From: Sphingomonas taxi
GTDB lineage: Bacteria; Pseudomonadota; Alphaproteobacteria; Sphingomonadales; Sphingomonadaceae
DNA length: 64,000 bases
Reading direction: 5' to 3'
NCBI GenBank assembly: GCA_003243195.1
Contig: QFQI01000005.1
Location: forward strand, 186,001 to 250,000
Shown here: positions 35,476-44,797 of the stretch, piece after piece
How positions within the stretch are numbered: position 1 is the first letter of the stretch
Layout of the letters: each line of letters starts with the position of its first letter
The notes under the pieces: generated by a model
The model's input: only the letters and a program-made list of their open reading frames with translations
What the model was told of the DNA's origin: nothing
Database searches by the model: none
Position numbers and translations under genes: made by a program

Positions 35476-36198
35476 ATGGCGAGGGGCTTGAGCCGCCCGT
35501 CCCCCAGCCGTAACCAGACGCGCATGTTCACCGCGCTTCGCCTGCTGCTCAAGGTCGCCGTCGGCTTCGTCGTCGTGTCGCTGCTCTGGGTGGGGCTGTA
35601 TGCGCTGGTGCCGGTACCGTTCACCCTCACCATGCTGGGCGACCTGACCGGCGGCCATTCGGTGACCAAGGACTGGACGCCGCTGTCGCGGATCGACCCG
35701 GACATGCCGCGCGCCGCGATCGCGGGCGAGGACAGCAAGTTCTGCAGCCATCATGGCTTCGACTGGGGCGCGATCGCCGGCGCGGCGGCCAGCAACGCCG
35801 ATGGCGGGCGGATCCGCGGCGGCTCGACGATCAGCCAGCAGACTGCCAAGAACGTCTTCCTCTTCCAGGGTGGCGGCTATGTCCGCAAGGCGCTGGAGGC
35901 GTGGTTCACGCTGCTGATCGAGACGATCTGGGGCAAGAAGCGGATCATGGAAGTCTATCTCAACGTCGCCGAAACCGGGATCGGGACATATGGCGCCGAG
36001 GCGGCGGCAATCCGCTATTTCAATCACTCCGCCGAGCATCTGTCCCCGCTGGAGGCCGCGCGCATCGCCGCGGTGCTGCCGCTGCCGAAGAAGCGCGAGG
36101 CGGTCGCCCCGACCGGCTTCGTGCGCCGTCGTGGCAATCAGATCGCCCGGTACGTCGGCATCGTCCGACGCGCCGGACTGGATGCCTGCCTGCGCTGA
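35476..36198 (+). CDS. mtgA: Monofunctional peptidoglycan glycosyltransferase MtgA
   Basis: Inner-membrane GT51 enzyme that polymerises lipid II. A membrane segment (LLLKVAVGFVVVSLLWVGLYAL) is followed by the transglycosylase domain with AIAGEDSKFCSHHGFDW (catalytic Glu), RIRGGSTISQQTAKNVFL, and KKRIMEVYLNVAETGIGTYGAEAAAIRYF. It has no transpeptidase domain. The protein is 240 residues from the ATG at 35476; the MFTALRLL start at 35524 is an alternative that begins just before the membrane segment. Confidence 0.93.
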   Translation: MARGLSRPSPSRNQTRMFTALRLLLKVAVGFVVVSLLWVGLYALVPVPFTLTMLGDLTGGHSVTKDWTPLSRIDPDMPRAAIAGEDSKFCSHHGFDWGAIAGAAASNADGGRIRGGSTISQQTAKNVFLFQGGGYVRKALEAWFTLLIETIWGKKRIMEVYLNVAETGIGTYGAEAAAIRYFNHSAEHLSPLEAARIAAVLPLPKKREAVAPTGFVRRRGNQIARYVGIVRRAGLDACLR

Positions 36199-36524
36199 AC
36201 AGCCAGCGCGCGCCGTTCGCGGCGATGCGATCGCGTACCCTACCCTCGCGTCGTCTGGACCGCTCTCCTGATCATCACGCGGGCGCGCCGTTCCATCGTT
36301 GAAGCGTCGAGCCTGAAAGCTGTGCCGGGTTCAGGCGGCGGAGGCGGTGCCATGTCTGCCGCGCTTCCACAGCGCTCATTGGCGCGAAGAAAAGGGCGGG
36401 ATCAACACGCGAGGCCTTAAGCCATGCGGTTGGCGGGGGTGTGCAGCCGACCTATCCTTCGACAAGCTTCGGACGGTCCACTCAATGCCAGCGGGGGGGG
36501 GCGCGTTGCATGCGCCCCCTCGCG
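36199..36524. other. Intergenic region without a supported gene
   Basis: Between mtgA and a convergent small membrane-protein gene. No reading frame shows ribosome binding sites or recognisable proteins. It contains one copy of a CCTTCGACAAGCTTCGGACGG motif (36456-36476) and a GC hairpin (GGGGGCGC and GCGCCCCC, 36491-36522) near the 3' end of the minus-strand gene, with no U-tract. Confidence 0.6.
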
Positions 36525-36770
36525 TCATTTCGCGTCCGATGCCCCGTCGATCACCGCACCGGCCTTGTCGGCGGTATGTTCCACGCTCTTGGCCGCGGAG
36601 GTGATCGCGTTGTTCTTCGCGACCTCGCTGTCGTTGCGGACCAGCAGGAAATAGGCCGCCACGACCACGACGATCAGCACCGCCAGCCCGACCAGCAGGC
36701 CGCCGCCACCGCCACCGCGCCGCTCGATCACCGTGGTATGCGGCGTCTGCGTCACCCGATCCTCGTTCAC
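36525..36770 (-). CDS. Small single-pass membrane protein of unknown function
   Basis: I do not recognise this family. The GTG start at 36770 has AGGAG 6 bases upstream, an excellent site, so I prefer it over the frame's ATG at 36797. The 81-residue product is Thr/Arg/Gly rich at the N-terminus (TQTPHTTVIERRGGGGGG), has one membrane helix (LLVGLAVLIVVVVAAYFLLV, about residues 25-45), and a hydrophilic C-terminus (NDSEVAKNNAITSAAKSVEHTADKAGAVID) with helix-forming sequence resembling short coiled coils. It sits beside ybaB on the same strand, 80 bases away. Confidence 0.75.
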   Translation of the reverse strand: MNEDRVTQTPHTTVIERRGGGGGGLLVGLAVLIVVVVAAYFLLVRNDSEVAKNNAITSAAKSVEHTADKAGAVIDGASDAK

Positions 36771-36851
36771 GGCGCTCTCCTTTTCACGATACGCCACGAA
36801 TGCGAGGTGGGGATTATTGTTCCGCCTGCGTCAGGACCGCATTGTCCCGTA

Positions 36852-37175
36852 TCAGAACGGCAGCTTGAAGCCCGGCGGCAGCGGCAGGCCGCTCGTCATC
36901 TTGGACATCTCGGTCGAGGATGCCGCATCGGCCTTCGCGCGCGCATCGTTGATCGCGGCGGCGACCAGATCCTCCAGCATCTGCTTTTCCGACGGCACGA
37001 TCAGCGAATCGTCGATCGCCACGGCGATGATGCGCCCCTTCGCCGATGCCTTGATCTTCACCAGCCCGCCGCCGGCGACGCCTTCGACCTCGATCGTGTC
37101 GAGGCTGTCCTGCGCCTTCTGCAACTCGTTCTGGACGTTCTGCGCCATGGCCAGGATGTCGTTGAGATCTTTCAC
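36852..37175 (-). CDS. ybaB: YbaB/EbfC family nucleoid-associated protein
   Basis: Small DNA-binding protein of 107 residues, classical partner of dnaX. It has the N-terminal helix (LNDILAMAQNVQNELQKAQDSL), the central beta sheet (VEGVAGGGLVKIKASAKGRIIAVAID), and the C-terminal helix-rich segment (MLEDLVAAAINDARAKADAASS), as in EbfC. The start is GTG at 37175, with AAAGGAG 6 bases upstream, overlapping the dnaX stop codon as GTGA. Function in other bacteria is chromosome organisation or transcription modulation. Confidence 0.92.
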   Translation of the reverse strand: MKDLNDILAMAQNVQNELQKAQDSLDTIEVEGVAGGGLVKIKASAKGRIIAVAIDDSLIVPSEKQMLEDLVAAAINDARAKADAASSTEMSKMTSGLPLPPGFKLPF

Positions 37176-38815
37176 GTAATACTCCTTTGCGCGGGTTTGG
37201 GGTCGACCAGCTCGGCCGCGGGAAAGGCGTCGAAGGCGGCGGCGACGATCGGGTGCGCGCGCGCGGCATCGTGGCGCGCCTGCACCGCGTCCTGCTCGGC
37301 CTCGTAGATCGTCGGCGCGCCCGGCACGTCGGCCATCGCGATCTTCCACGGCGTGCCGCTCGCTTCACGCAGCACCGCCGCCAGTTCGGTCAGCGTGTCG
37401 GTGGACAGCGGGCGCGTGCCGCTGAACACGATCTCCGGCGGGGCATAGCGCACCAGGCTCGCGCCACGCCGCAGCCGCACCAGCAAATCAAGCTTGCCGC
37501 GCTCGTCCAGCAGCGCCAGCACGCCCGCGAATTCGGTCGGCGCGCGATCCGCCGGGGTCGGTTCCGGCGGCGCAACGGGCGGCGCGACGGCCGTCGGCGC
37601 CGCCACGTCGCCACTCGCGATCCGCCGCGCCAGCTCGCCCGGATCGGGCAGCGTCGAGGCATGGATCGCGCGCAAAATCGCCATCTCGGCGGTTTCGATC
37701 GGCAAGGCGGCGCGCGCCACCTCCTCATGCCCCTTCAGGAACAATTGCCACAGGCGGTGCAGCGCCGGAAACGACAGCCGCCCCGCCCATTCGCGATAGG
37801 CGGCGCGCTCCTCGGCAGGTTGCGCGGGATCGTCCGGCGCGCCGACCTTCACCTGCGTCACGCCATGCACCGCCTCCAGCAGCGCGCGGATGACGCCCAG
37901 CGGATCGACGCCCAGATCATATTGACGCCGCAGCGCCGCGAGCGCCCCCGGCGCGTCGGCGGCGAGCACCAGCGCCAGCAGGTCGCGCACCGCGTTGCGG
38001 TCCGACAGGCCCAGCATCTCGCGCACCGCCGCGGCACGCACGCCCCCGCCCTCCAGATCGGCATGCGCGATCGCCTGGTCGAGAATCGACAGCCCGTCGC
38101 GCGCCGATCCTTCCGCCGCGCGCGCGATCAGCGCCAGCGCCTCCGCCTCCGCCTCCGCGCCCTCCTGCGCCACCACGCGCGCGAAATGCTCGGCGAGCAG
38201 CGTCGCCGGGATGCGGCGCAGGTCGAAGCGCTGGCAACGCGACAGCACCGTCACCGGCACCTTGTTCACCTCGGTGGTGGCGAACAGGAACTTGACGTGC
38301 GCGGGCGGCTCCTCCAGCGTCTTGAGCAGCCCGTTGAACGCCGCCTTCGACAGCATGTGCACTTCGTCGACGATGTAGATCTTGTAGCGCGCCGACACCG
38401 CGGCATAGCGCGACGCCTCGATGATCTCGCGCACGTCGTCGATGCCGGTGTGGCTGGCGGCGTCCATCTCGATCACGTCGATATGCCGCCCCTCCGCGAT
38501 CGCGCGGCACGGCTCGCACTGCCCGCACGGGTCGATCGTCGGCCCGCCCTGCCCGTCCGGGCCGATGCAGTTGAGCGCCTTGGCGATCAGCCGCGCGGTG
38601 GAGGTCTTGCCCACCCCGCGCACGCCGGTCAGCAGGAACGCATGCGCGATCCGGTCGCGCCGGATCGCATTGCCCAGCGTCTGGACCATCGCATCCTGCC
38701 CGATCAGCGCGGCGAAGGTCTGCGGTCGGTATTTGCGCGCCAGCACGCGATAGGGCTGCGCGCTTGCCGCGGGCTGCGGCGGCGTGCCGAGATCGAAGGA
38801 GTCGGACATCGCCAT
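37172..38815 (-). CDS. dnaX: DNA polymerase III subunit gamma/tau
   Basis: Clamp-loader ATPase of the replisome. The 547-residue product has the AAA+ core (about 1-260) with Walker A HAFLLTGVRGVGKTSTARLIAK, zinc-binding cysteines CGQCEPC, Walker B YIVDEVHMLSKAAFNGLLKTLEEPP and sensor region FATTEVNKVPVTVLSRCQRFDLRR. The C-terminal part includes Pro-rich linkers and a tau-like domain. No programmed frameshift slippery sequence (A AAA AAG) stands out, so a short gamma form is not evident. MAMSDSFD and MSDSFD are alternative starts 6 bases apart. Confidence 0.95.
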   Translation of the reverse strand: MAMSDSFDLGTPPQPAASAQPYRVLARKYRPQTFAALIGQDAMVQTLGNAIRRDRIAHAFLLTGVRGVGKTSTARLIAKALNCIGPDGQGGPTIDPCGQCEPCRAIAEGRHIDVIEMDAASHTGIDDVREIIEASRYAAVSARYKIYIVDEVHMLSKAAFNGLLKTLEEPPAHVKFLFATTEVNKVPVTVLSRCQRFDLRRIPATLLAEHFARVVAQEGAEAEAEALALIARAAEGSARDGLSILDQAIAHADLEGGGVRAAAVREMLGLSDRNAVRDLLALVLAADAPGALAALRRQYDLGVDPLGVIRALLEAVHGVTQVKVGAPDDPAQPAEERAAYREWAGRLSFPALHRLWQLFLKGHEEVARAALPIETAEMAILRAIHASTLPDPGELARRIASGDVAAPTAVAPPVAPPEPTPADRAPTEFAGVLALLDERGKLDLLVRLRRGASLVRYAPPEIVFSGTRPLSTDTLTELAAVLREASGTPWKIAMADVPGAPTIYEAEQDAVQARHDAARAHPIVAAAFDAFPAAELVDPKPAQRSIT

Positions 38816-38941
38816 GCGATATAGGCGCGCGCGCCGCGCTTGTCGAAGCATCTGCGCTTCGCCACCTCCGGTGCCGGCAAGGTCTGCGCAACCGTCATAT
38901 CGCCCCTAGCCTCGCCCGCCCGCCTGTGACACGGCCGCGAC

Positions 38942-40105
38942 ATGGAAGCATATGACGCGATCATCCTCGGCGCGGGCGGGGCCGGGCTGATGGCGGCGGC
39001 GGTCGCCGGGCAGCGCGGCCGGCGCGTGGCGGTGCTCGACCATGCCGACGCGCCCGGCCGGAAGATCCTGATCTCGGGCGGCGGCCGCTGCAACTTCACC
39101 AACCTGCACACCGCGCCGGACCGCTACCTGTCCGCCAACCCGCATTTCGCCAAGTCGGCGCTGGGCCGCTACACCGCGCAGGATTTCCTGGCGATGGTCG
39201 AGCGGCACGGGATCGCCTGGCATGAAAAGACGCTTGGGCAGTTGTTCTGCGACGGCCCGGCGCGCGCGATCGTGGCAATGCTGCTCGATGAATGCGAACG
39301 CGGCGGCGCGACGATCCGGCTCGGCCAGCCGCTGGGGGAGATCGGCCATGCCGACGGGCGCTTCACCGTGCGTCACGGCACGCGCGACTATGCCGCGCCG
39401 GCACTGGTGATCGCGACCGGCGGGCCGTCGATCCCCAAGCTGGGCGCGACCGGCGTCGCCTATGATATCGCGCGACGCTTCGGGCTGAAGATCGTGGAGC
39501 CGCGCCCCGCGCTGGTGCCGCTGACGCTGCCGGGCGAGGAGGCGCTGTTCCGCGCGCTGTCGGGCGTCGCCACGCCGGTGGTGGCGCGCGCCGGCAAGGC
39601 ATCGTTCGCGGAGGCCGCGCTGTTCACGCATCGCGGCCTGTCCGGCCCGGCGATCCTGCAGGTATCCAGCTACTGGCGGCACGGCGAGGCGATCGCGATC
39701 GACTTTCGCCCCGGTGCCGCGCCCGGCTGGCTGGTCCAGGCCAAGCGCGCCCGTCCGCGCGCCACGCTCGCCGCCGCACTGGACCTCCCCGCCCGCCTCG
39801 CCGACACGCTGGCAGAGCGGCTGGGCATCGGCGAGCTGGGCGCGGCCACCGACCGCCTGCTGGGCGAGGCGGAACGCCGCCTGTCGGACTGGCGCTTCCA
39901 CCCGAACGGCACGGAAGGGTTCGCCAAGGCCGAGGTGACGGTCGGCGGCATCGCCACCGCGACGCTGTCGTCCCGCACGATGGAGGCGCGCACGGTGCCC
40001 GGCCTGTACGCGATCGGCGAGGCGGTGGACGTCACCGGCTGGCTGGGCGGCTACAACTTCCAATGGGCCTGGGCGAGCGGCTGGGCGGCGGGACAGGCGG
40101 TGTAG
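38942..40105 (+). CDS. NAD(P)/FAD-dependent oxidoreductase, HI0933/BaiN-like
   Basis: Flavoprotein of 387 residues. The N-terminal Rossmann motif is AIILGAGGAGLMAAAVAGQRG, with the group signature GRKILISGGGRCNFTNL, an uncommon combination specific to the HI0933/YhiN family. Later motifs are ALVIATGGPSIPKLGATG and LYAIGEAVDVTGWLGGYNFQWAWASGWAAGQ at the C-terminus. The family includes BaiN, which reduces bile acids in gut bacteria, but most members are uncharacterised. It starts at the ATG at 38942, 126 bases from the divergent dnaX. Confidence 0.88.
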   Translation: MEAYDAIILGAGGAGLMAAAVAGQRGRRVAVLDHADAPGRKILISGGGRCNFTNLHTAPDRYLSANPHFAKSALGRYTAQDFLAMVERHGIAWHEKTLGQLFCDGPARAIVAMLLDECERGGATIRLGQPLGEIGHADGRFTVRHGTRDYAAPALVIATGGPSIPKLGATGVAYDIARRFGLKIVEPRPALVPLTLPGEEALFRALSGVATPVVARAGKASFAEAALFTHRGLSGPAILQVSSYWRHGEAIAIDFRPGAAPGWLVQAKRARPRATLAAALDLPARLADTLAERLGIGELGAATDRLLGEAERRLSDWRFHPNGTEGFAKAEVTVGGIATATLSSRTMEARTVPGLYAIGEAVDVTGWLGGYNFQWAWASGWAAGQAV

Positions 40106-40244
40106 CGCGCGTCACAGGCTGTTTGGAATGGCGGTGAAAGCGCATTCCGCCGTGCCGGCCCGCTCGCCCTCTCCCGTCAAGGATAATGATGCGGGAGGCG
40201 GGATCGAAAAAAACGCGTTTCCTCGCGCGTTTCCGGACGAACAC

Positions 40245-40769
40245 TCAGCGCAGCCGCATCGCGCGGTAGCTTCGCCCCTCCACATTGAGGAAGAACGCCC
40301 CCATCGCCCCCTTGCGGACACGGATCTTCGCCCCGGACTTGGGCGGGAACGGCATCGGATCGGTCGTCTGCCACACCGCCGCGCCCTCGTCCGCCAGCGT
40401 GATTTCCGCGCGGCCGTTCGCCGCGGCGCGAGCCGCGCGCACGGTCGTGTTGATCTCGGTGAACGCCTCGCGCTCGCCGCTGTCGGCGCCGCCCAGCACC
40501 CCCAGATCGGGCACATTCAGCCCGAACAGCGAGCGGCGCGCCTTGCGCACGTCGCTGCGATCCACGATGCGGATATCCTTCGCCTTGACCGACGCTTCGA
40601 GCACGGCGGCGGCCTCGTCGAAACACGCCAGCCGGGCGGCGGCGTCCGGGATGCTCCGACAGCGCCCGAAACTGTCCAGCACCCTCCCCGACGCGCCTTC
40701 CTGCGCCGCCACCCCGGGAGCAGCCAGCAGCGCGATTGCCATCGCCATCATACCGATATGCTTTGCCAT
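40245..40769 (-). CDS. Secreted protein of unknown function (174 aa)
   Basis: Not recognised. An N-terminal signal peptide (MMAMAIALLAAPGVAAQEG; cleavage after VAA) indicates periplasmic or outer location. Two conserved-looking cysteines occur in GRCRSIPDAAARLACFDEAAA, spaced as in many alphaproteobacterial periplasmic proteins of unknown role. The middle is basic (KAKDIRIVDRSDVRKARRSLFG) and the C-terminal half is beta-rich (AEITLADEGAAVWQTTD, GAKIRVRKGAMGAFFLNVEGRSYRAMRL). A long intergenic region separates it from the TonB receptor on the opposite strand. Confidence 0.78.
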   Translation of the reverse strand: MAKHIGMMAMAIALLAAPGVAAQEGASGRVLDSFGRCRSIPDAAARLACFDEAAAVLEASVKAKDIRIVDRSDVRKARRSLFGLNVPDLGVLGGADSGEREAFTEINTTVRAARAAANGRAEITLADEGAAVWQTTDPMPFPPKSGAKIRVRKGAMGAFFLNVEGRSYRAMRLR

Positions 40770-41013
40770 ATGTCCCGTCGTTCCGCCGCTCTTGCCGATG
40801 GCGCCGCACTTACCGGCGGCGGCCGGCTGCCGACAAGCCGCACATGTGTGTCCACGAGGTTACACTCTTGCAAAAAGACGCAATGTGACGCGCGCGATAT
40901 TGCCGCACCGCACAGGTACACGTAGCCATCCATCATTCCCGGTCGCCACGGCTGCCGCGGAGCATGAACGTCGACATACCGGGACAACCGGCGACACAAA
41001 GGGGACTACCGAC

Positions 41014-44000
41014 ATGCTGAACGCCTATCGTTCGCGCCTGCTCACTTCGACGCTGCTGGTCGGCGCCGCGGCCTTCGCCCAACCGGCGCTGGCCCAGACG
41101 GCCGATCCCGCCAGCCAGCCGAAGACCGGCATCCAGAGCACCGATCCGGCCGCGCCCGCCGCCGGCATCTCCAGCCAGGAATCCGCGCCGCCCGCCGCCG
41201 AGACCACGACCGGCGACGTCGTCGTCACCGGCACGCTGATCCGCAACCCGAACCTGGTGTCGTCCAGCCCGGTCGCCGTCGTCGGCCAGGAAGAAATCCA
41301 GCTTCGTCAGCGCAACACCGCCGAAGAACTGCTGCGCGACCTGCCGGGCGTCGCGCCCAGCATCGGTTCGTCGGTGAACAACGGCAACGGCGGTTCGGCC
41401 TATGTCGACCTTCGCGGCCTCGGCAACTTCCGCAACATCGTGCTGCTCGACGGCGCCCGCATCACGCCGGCCAGCACCGTCGGTCGCGTCGACCTCAACA
41501 ACATCCCGCTCGCGCTGATCGAGCGTACGGACGTACTGACCGGCGGCGCGGCGACCACCTATGGCGCCGACGCGGTGTCGGGCGTGGTGAACTTCATCAC
41601 CCGCTCCGACTTCTCGGGCATGGAAGCCAACGTTTCGCAGGGCATCACCGAGCGCGGCGACGGCGCGGCGTTCCGCGCCGACCTGACGCTGGGCGCGAAC
41701 TTCGACGACGGTCGCGGCAACGCGGTGGTGTCGTTCGGCTATCAGGACGTCGACCCGGTCTATCAGGGCGCGCGCGATTTCTCGCGCAACAACTACACCT
41801 CCACCTCGGGCGGCCGTGGCGGATCGGGCACCACCGTTCCGGGGCGCTTCACGCTGGGCAGCGCGTACAACTCGATCCAGCCGGATTCGGGCACGCTGCG
41901 CCCCTATGTCGGTTCGCGTGACGGGTTCAACTTCAACCCGTACAATATCTTCCAGACGCCGTTCAAGCGCTACAACATCTACGGCGCGGGGCACTACGAG
42001 CTGTCCGACAATATCGAAGTCTACGGCCGTGGCATGTTCTCCAAGAACACGGTCAGCACGATCATCGCACCGTCGGGCATCTTCGGCCAGTTGCTGACGA
42101 TCCCGGTCAGCAACCCGTACCTGCCCGCCGCTGCGCGCGCGCAATTCTGTGCCAACAACGACTTCAATCCGACGCTCGCCGGCATCCAGACGCTGACGGC
42201 GGCCGAGTGCGCGGCGGCTGCGACGGCAACCTCGCCGACGGACCCGAACTTCCGCTCCTTCACCACCACCGTGGGTCGCCGTCTCACCGAAACCGGGCCG
42301 CGTGTCTCCGACTACGTAACGCAGATGTTCGATTATCGTGCGGGCCTGAAGCTGGGGATCACCGACTCGATCTCGCTCGACGTGTCGGGCGCCTATGGTG
42401 AATCGGAGAATCGTCAGACCCAGTCCGGCTACGTGCTGATCTCGCGGCTGCGCACCGCGGTCTATGCCACGAACACGTCGACCTGCCTCGGCTCGTCGCC
42501 GGCGGTGCTGAACCCCAATCCGGCGCTGCCGCCGCTCGCCAATGCCGGTGCCGGCACCAATGCGGGCACGGGCTGCGTTCCCGTCAACATGTTCGGCGCG
42601 GATGGCTCGATCCTGCCCAACCAGATCCCGTATCTGACCGCGGCGGCGACCACCTCGCAGAACACCTCGCTGGCACAGGCGCGCGCGTTGCTGAGTGGCG
42701 ACATCGGCGCGTCGCTGCCGTGGGCCGACGAGCCGATCGGCTTCGCGATCGGCGCCGAGTATCGCAAGTACACCGCGCAGCAGTTCGCCGACGAACTGTC
42801 GCAGACCGCGGGTGAATTGGGCGGTGCCGGCGGTGCGGTGCCGAACTTCCGGGGCAGCTACGACGTCAAGGAAGGCTATGCCGAGGTCATCGCTCCGCTG
42901 GTGTCCGACAAGCCGTTCTTCCACAGCCTGACCGTCGAAGGCGGCCTGCGTTACTCCAGCTACAAGGTCGACGCTCCGGGCAACCCCAGCTACGATACCT
43001 GGACGTACAAGGGCGGCGGTAGCTGGGAGCCGTTCGACGGCTTCAAGGTGCGCGGCAACTATCAGCGCGCGGTGCGTGCCCCGAACATCGCCGAGCTGTT
43101 CTCGCCGCTCAACACCGGCCTGACCTCGCTGTCGGTCGATCCGTGCCGCACGACGGCCACCTATGCCGGCCCGGCCAGCAATCCCAACCTGGCCGCGGTC
43201 TGCCTCGCGCAGGGCGCGTCAGCCTCGACGATCGGTGCGATCGCCAACCCGACCGCGGGTCAGGCGAACTCCACCACCGCCGGGTCGACCACGCTGCGCC
43301 CGGAAACCTCGGACAGCTACACGCTCGGCGCGGTGTTCCAGCCGAACTTCGTGCCCGGCCTGTCGATCACGGTCGATTATTACAACATCTCGATCCGTGA
43401 CGCGATCTCGCAGCCGGTGCCGGGCGACCTCATTGCGGGCTGCTTCGGTGACAGCAACGCCAGCGGCATCACCGCCGCCAGCGTCAACAACCCGATCTGC
43501 GCGCTCTTCCGGCGCAACGGCGTGACCGGCGCGCTGGACGGCGATCCCGCCACGACGCAGGGCATGCTGTTCCCGGCCACCAACTCCGGTCGCATCCTGA
43601 CCGACGGCATCGACCTGGGCGTCAACTACCGTCGCGATCTGGGCTTCGCGAAGCTGAACCTCAGCTTCAACGGCAACTGGACCAACCGTTCGAAGTTCCA
43701 GGCGCTGGTGCCCGGCTCGACCGTGCCGGTGGGCAGCCCGATCGGGTCCGGTCTGTCGCTGCCGACGACCAGCATCCGCGAGTGCACCGGCTTCTACAGC
43801 GCGAACTGCGGTTCGCCGGGTTCGGCCGGCCCCAGCTCGTCGGCGGGTTCGATCCAGCCGGCGTTCACCTGGAACCAGCGCACGACGCTCAGCTTCGGCG
43901 ACGTCGACCTGTCGGTGCTGTGGCGTCACCTCAATCCGGTTCGGGTCGAGCCGGGCGTGACCACCTACGCCGGCACGATCGCTACCGGCGCGCTGGCCGG

Positions 44001-44235
44001 CCGCGAGGTGAACTTCGGCAAGATCGGCGCCTACAACTACCTCGACCTGGCCGCGCGTTTCGGCGTCAGCGACCATTTCGACCTGACGGTGACCGTCACC
44101 AACCTGCTCGACCGCGAACCGCCGCTGGTGGGCGGTACGGTCGGCTCGGTGTCGTACAACAGCGGCAACACCTATCCGTCGACCTACGACGCGCTGGGTC
44201 GCCGCTTCAACGTGGGCGCGCGCATCAAGTTCTGA
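41014..44235 (+). CDS. TonB-dependent outer-membrane receptor
   Basis: Outer-membrane active transporter of 1073 residues. A signal peptide (LLTSTLLVGAAAFAQPALAQ) is followed by a Pro/Ala/Thr-rich stretch of about 35 residues, the TonB box-like region (TTGDVVVTGTLIRNP), the plug domain (EELLRDLPGVAPSIGSSVNNGNGGSAYVDLRGLGNFRNIVLLDG to VLTGGAATTYGADAVSGVVNFITR) and a large beta-barrel. The C-terminus ends in GRRFNVGARIKF with the required terminal Phe. The substrate is unknown; plug and barrel style match sphingomonad receptors for oligosaccharides or other nutrients. The ATG has AAGGGG upstream. Confidence 0.95.
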   Translation: MLNAYRSRLLTSTLLVGAAAFAQPALAQTADPASQPKTGIQSTDPAAPAAGISSQESAPPAAETTTGDVVVTGTLIRNPNLVSSSPVAVVGQEEIQLRQRNTAEELLRDLPGVAPSIGSSVNNGNGGSAYVDLRGLGNFRNIVLLDGARITPASTVGRVDLNNIPLALIERTDVLTGGAATTYGADAVSGVVNFITRSDFSGMEANVSQGITERGDGAAFRADLTLGANFDDGRGNAVVSFGYQDVDPVYQGARDFSRNNYTSTSGGRGGSGTTVPGRFTLGSAYNSIQPDSGTLRPYVGSRDGFNFNPYNIFQTPFKRYNIYGAGHYELSDNIEVYGRGMFSKNTVSTIIAPSGIFGQLLTIPVSNPYLPAAARAQFCANNDFNPTLAGIQTLTAAECAAAATATSPTDPNFRSFTTTVGRRLTETGPRVSDYVTQMFDYRAGLKLGITDSISLDVSGAYGESENRQTQSGYVLISRLRTAVYATNTSTCLGSSPAVLNPNPALPPLANAGAGTNAGTGCVPVNMFGADGSILPNQIPYLTAAATTSQNTSLAQARALLSGDIGASLPWADEPIGFAIGAEYRKYTAQQFADELSQTAGELGGAGGAVPNFRGSYDVKEGYAEVIAPLVSDKPFFHSLTVEGGLRYSSYKVDAPGNPSYDTWTYKGGGSWEPFDGFKVRGNYQRAVRAPNIAELFSPLNTGLTSLSVDPCRTTATYAGPASNPNLAAVCLAQGASASTIGAIANPTAGQANSTTAGSTTLRPETSDSYTLGAVFQPNFVPGLSITVDYYNISIRDAISQPVPGDLIAGCFGDSNASGITAASVNNPICALFRRNGVTGALDGDPATTQGMLFPATNSGRILTDGIDLGVNYRRDLGFAKLNLSFNGNWTNRSKFQALVPGSTVPVGSPIGSGLSLPTTSIRECTGFYSANCGSPGSAGPSSSAGSIQPAFTWNQRTTLSFGDVDLSVLWRHLNPVRVEPGVTTYAGTIATGALAGREVNFGKIGAYNYLDLAARFGVSDHFDLTVTVTNLLDREPPLVGGTVGSVSYNSGNTYPSTYDALGRRFNVGARIKF

Positions 44236-44259
44236 TCCGCGTTTCCGCTATCGAACCTG

Positions 44260-44292
44260 AAAAGGGGGTGGGCTTCGGCTCGCCCCTTTTTT
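44260..44292 (+). terminator. Intrinsic terminator after the TonB receptor
   Basis: Stem AGGGGGTGGGC, loop TTCG, GCTCGCCCCTTT with U-tract TTTTTTGC. Strong intrinsic terminator 24 bases after the receptor stop. Confidence 0.9.
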
Positions 44293-44797
44293 GCTGGCGA
44301 AGCTGGTGTGGGATGGATCCCGCGTGATGCTCGCCGGGACGTGCGAGGTCATCACCCCGCCACGGACCAAGCAGGTCAGATGGGGTGGCCCTGTCTCGAC
44401 ATCCCGCGATCCGGTCGGTGCCCGGCGGCGACCTCCGCAACGTCGTGCAACCGTCTACAAGCGTGCACGGCGCAACGAGGCGCCTCACCGCTTGCTACCC
44501 CGGGGGGGAGCGTCACCCGAGCCCTCGACAGGCAGCCGCCACCCGCGCGTCGCCGCTATGGCGAGCGCCATCCTCGGCATAGGCTTAGGCTACGGGCACC
44601 GGGCGCGCTTGTCGCCTCCCGGCACTCCGCGAGTGGAGAGACATTCGTGGATCAGCGGCCACGTCTCCCGATCCGGGGCGTATTCCCAGCCGGTGAGGTC
44701 CGTCAACCGCGTGAACCGCGTTCAGCGCACCCGCCCCGGCCGGCGCGCTGCGATCGCATCGTCGCGCGACCGCCGCACCGTCTGCCTCGGCGCCGCG
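44293..44797. other. Intergenic region without a supported gene
   Basis: About 500 bases between the TonB receptor terminator and the trans-sulfuration gene. The longest frames (for example 44291-44923 on plus) run into the PLP enzyme gene and show no recognisable protein or ribosome binding site. No tRNA, palindrome pair or repeat array was found. Confidence 0.55.
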
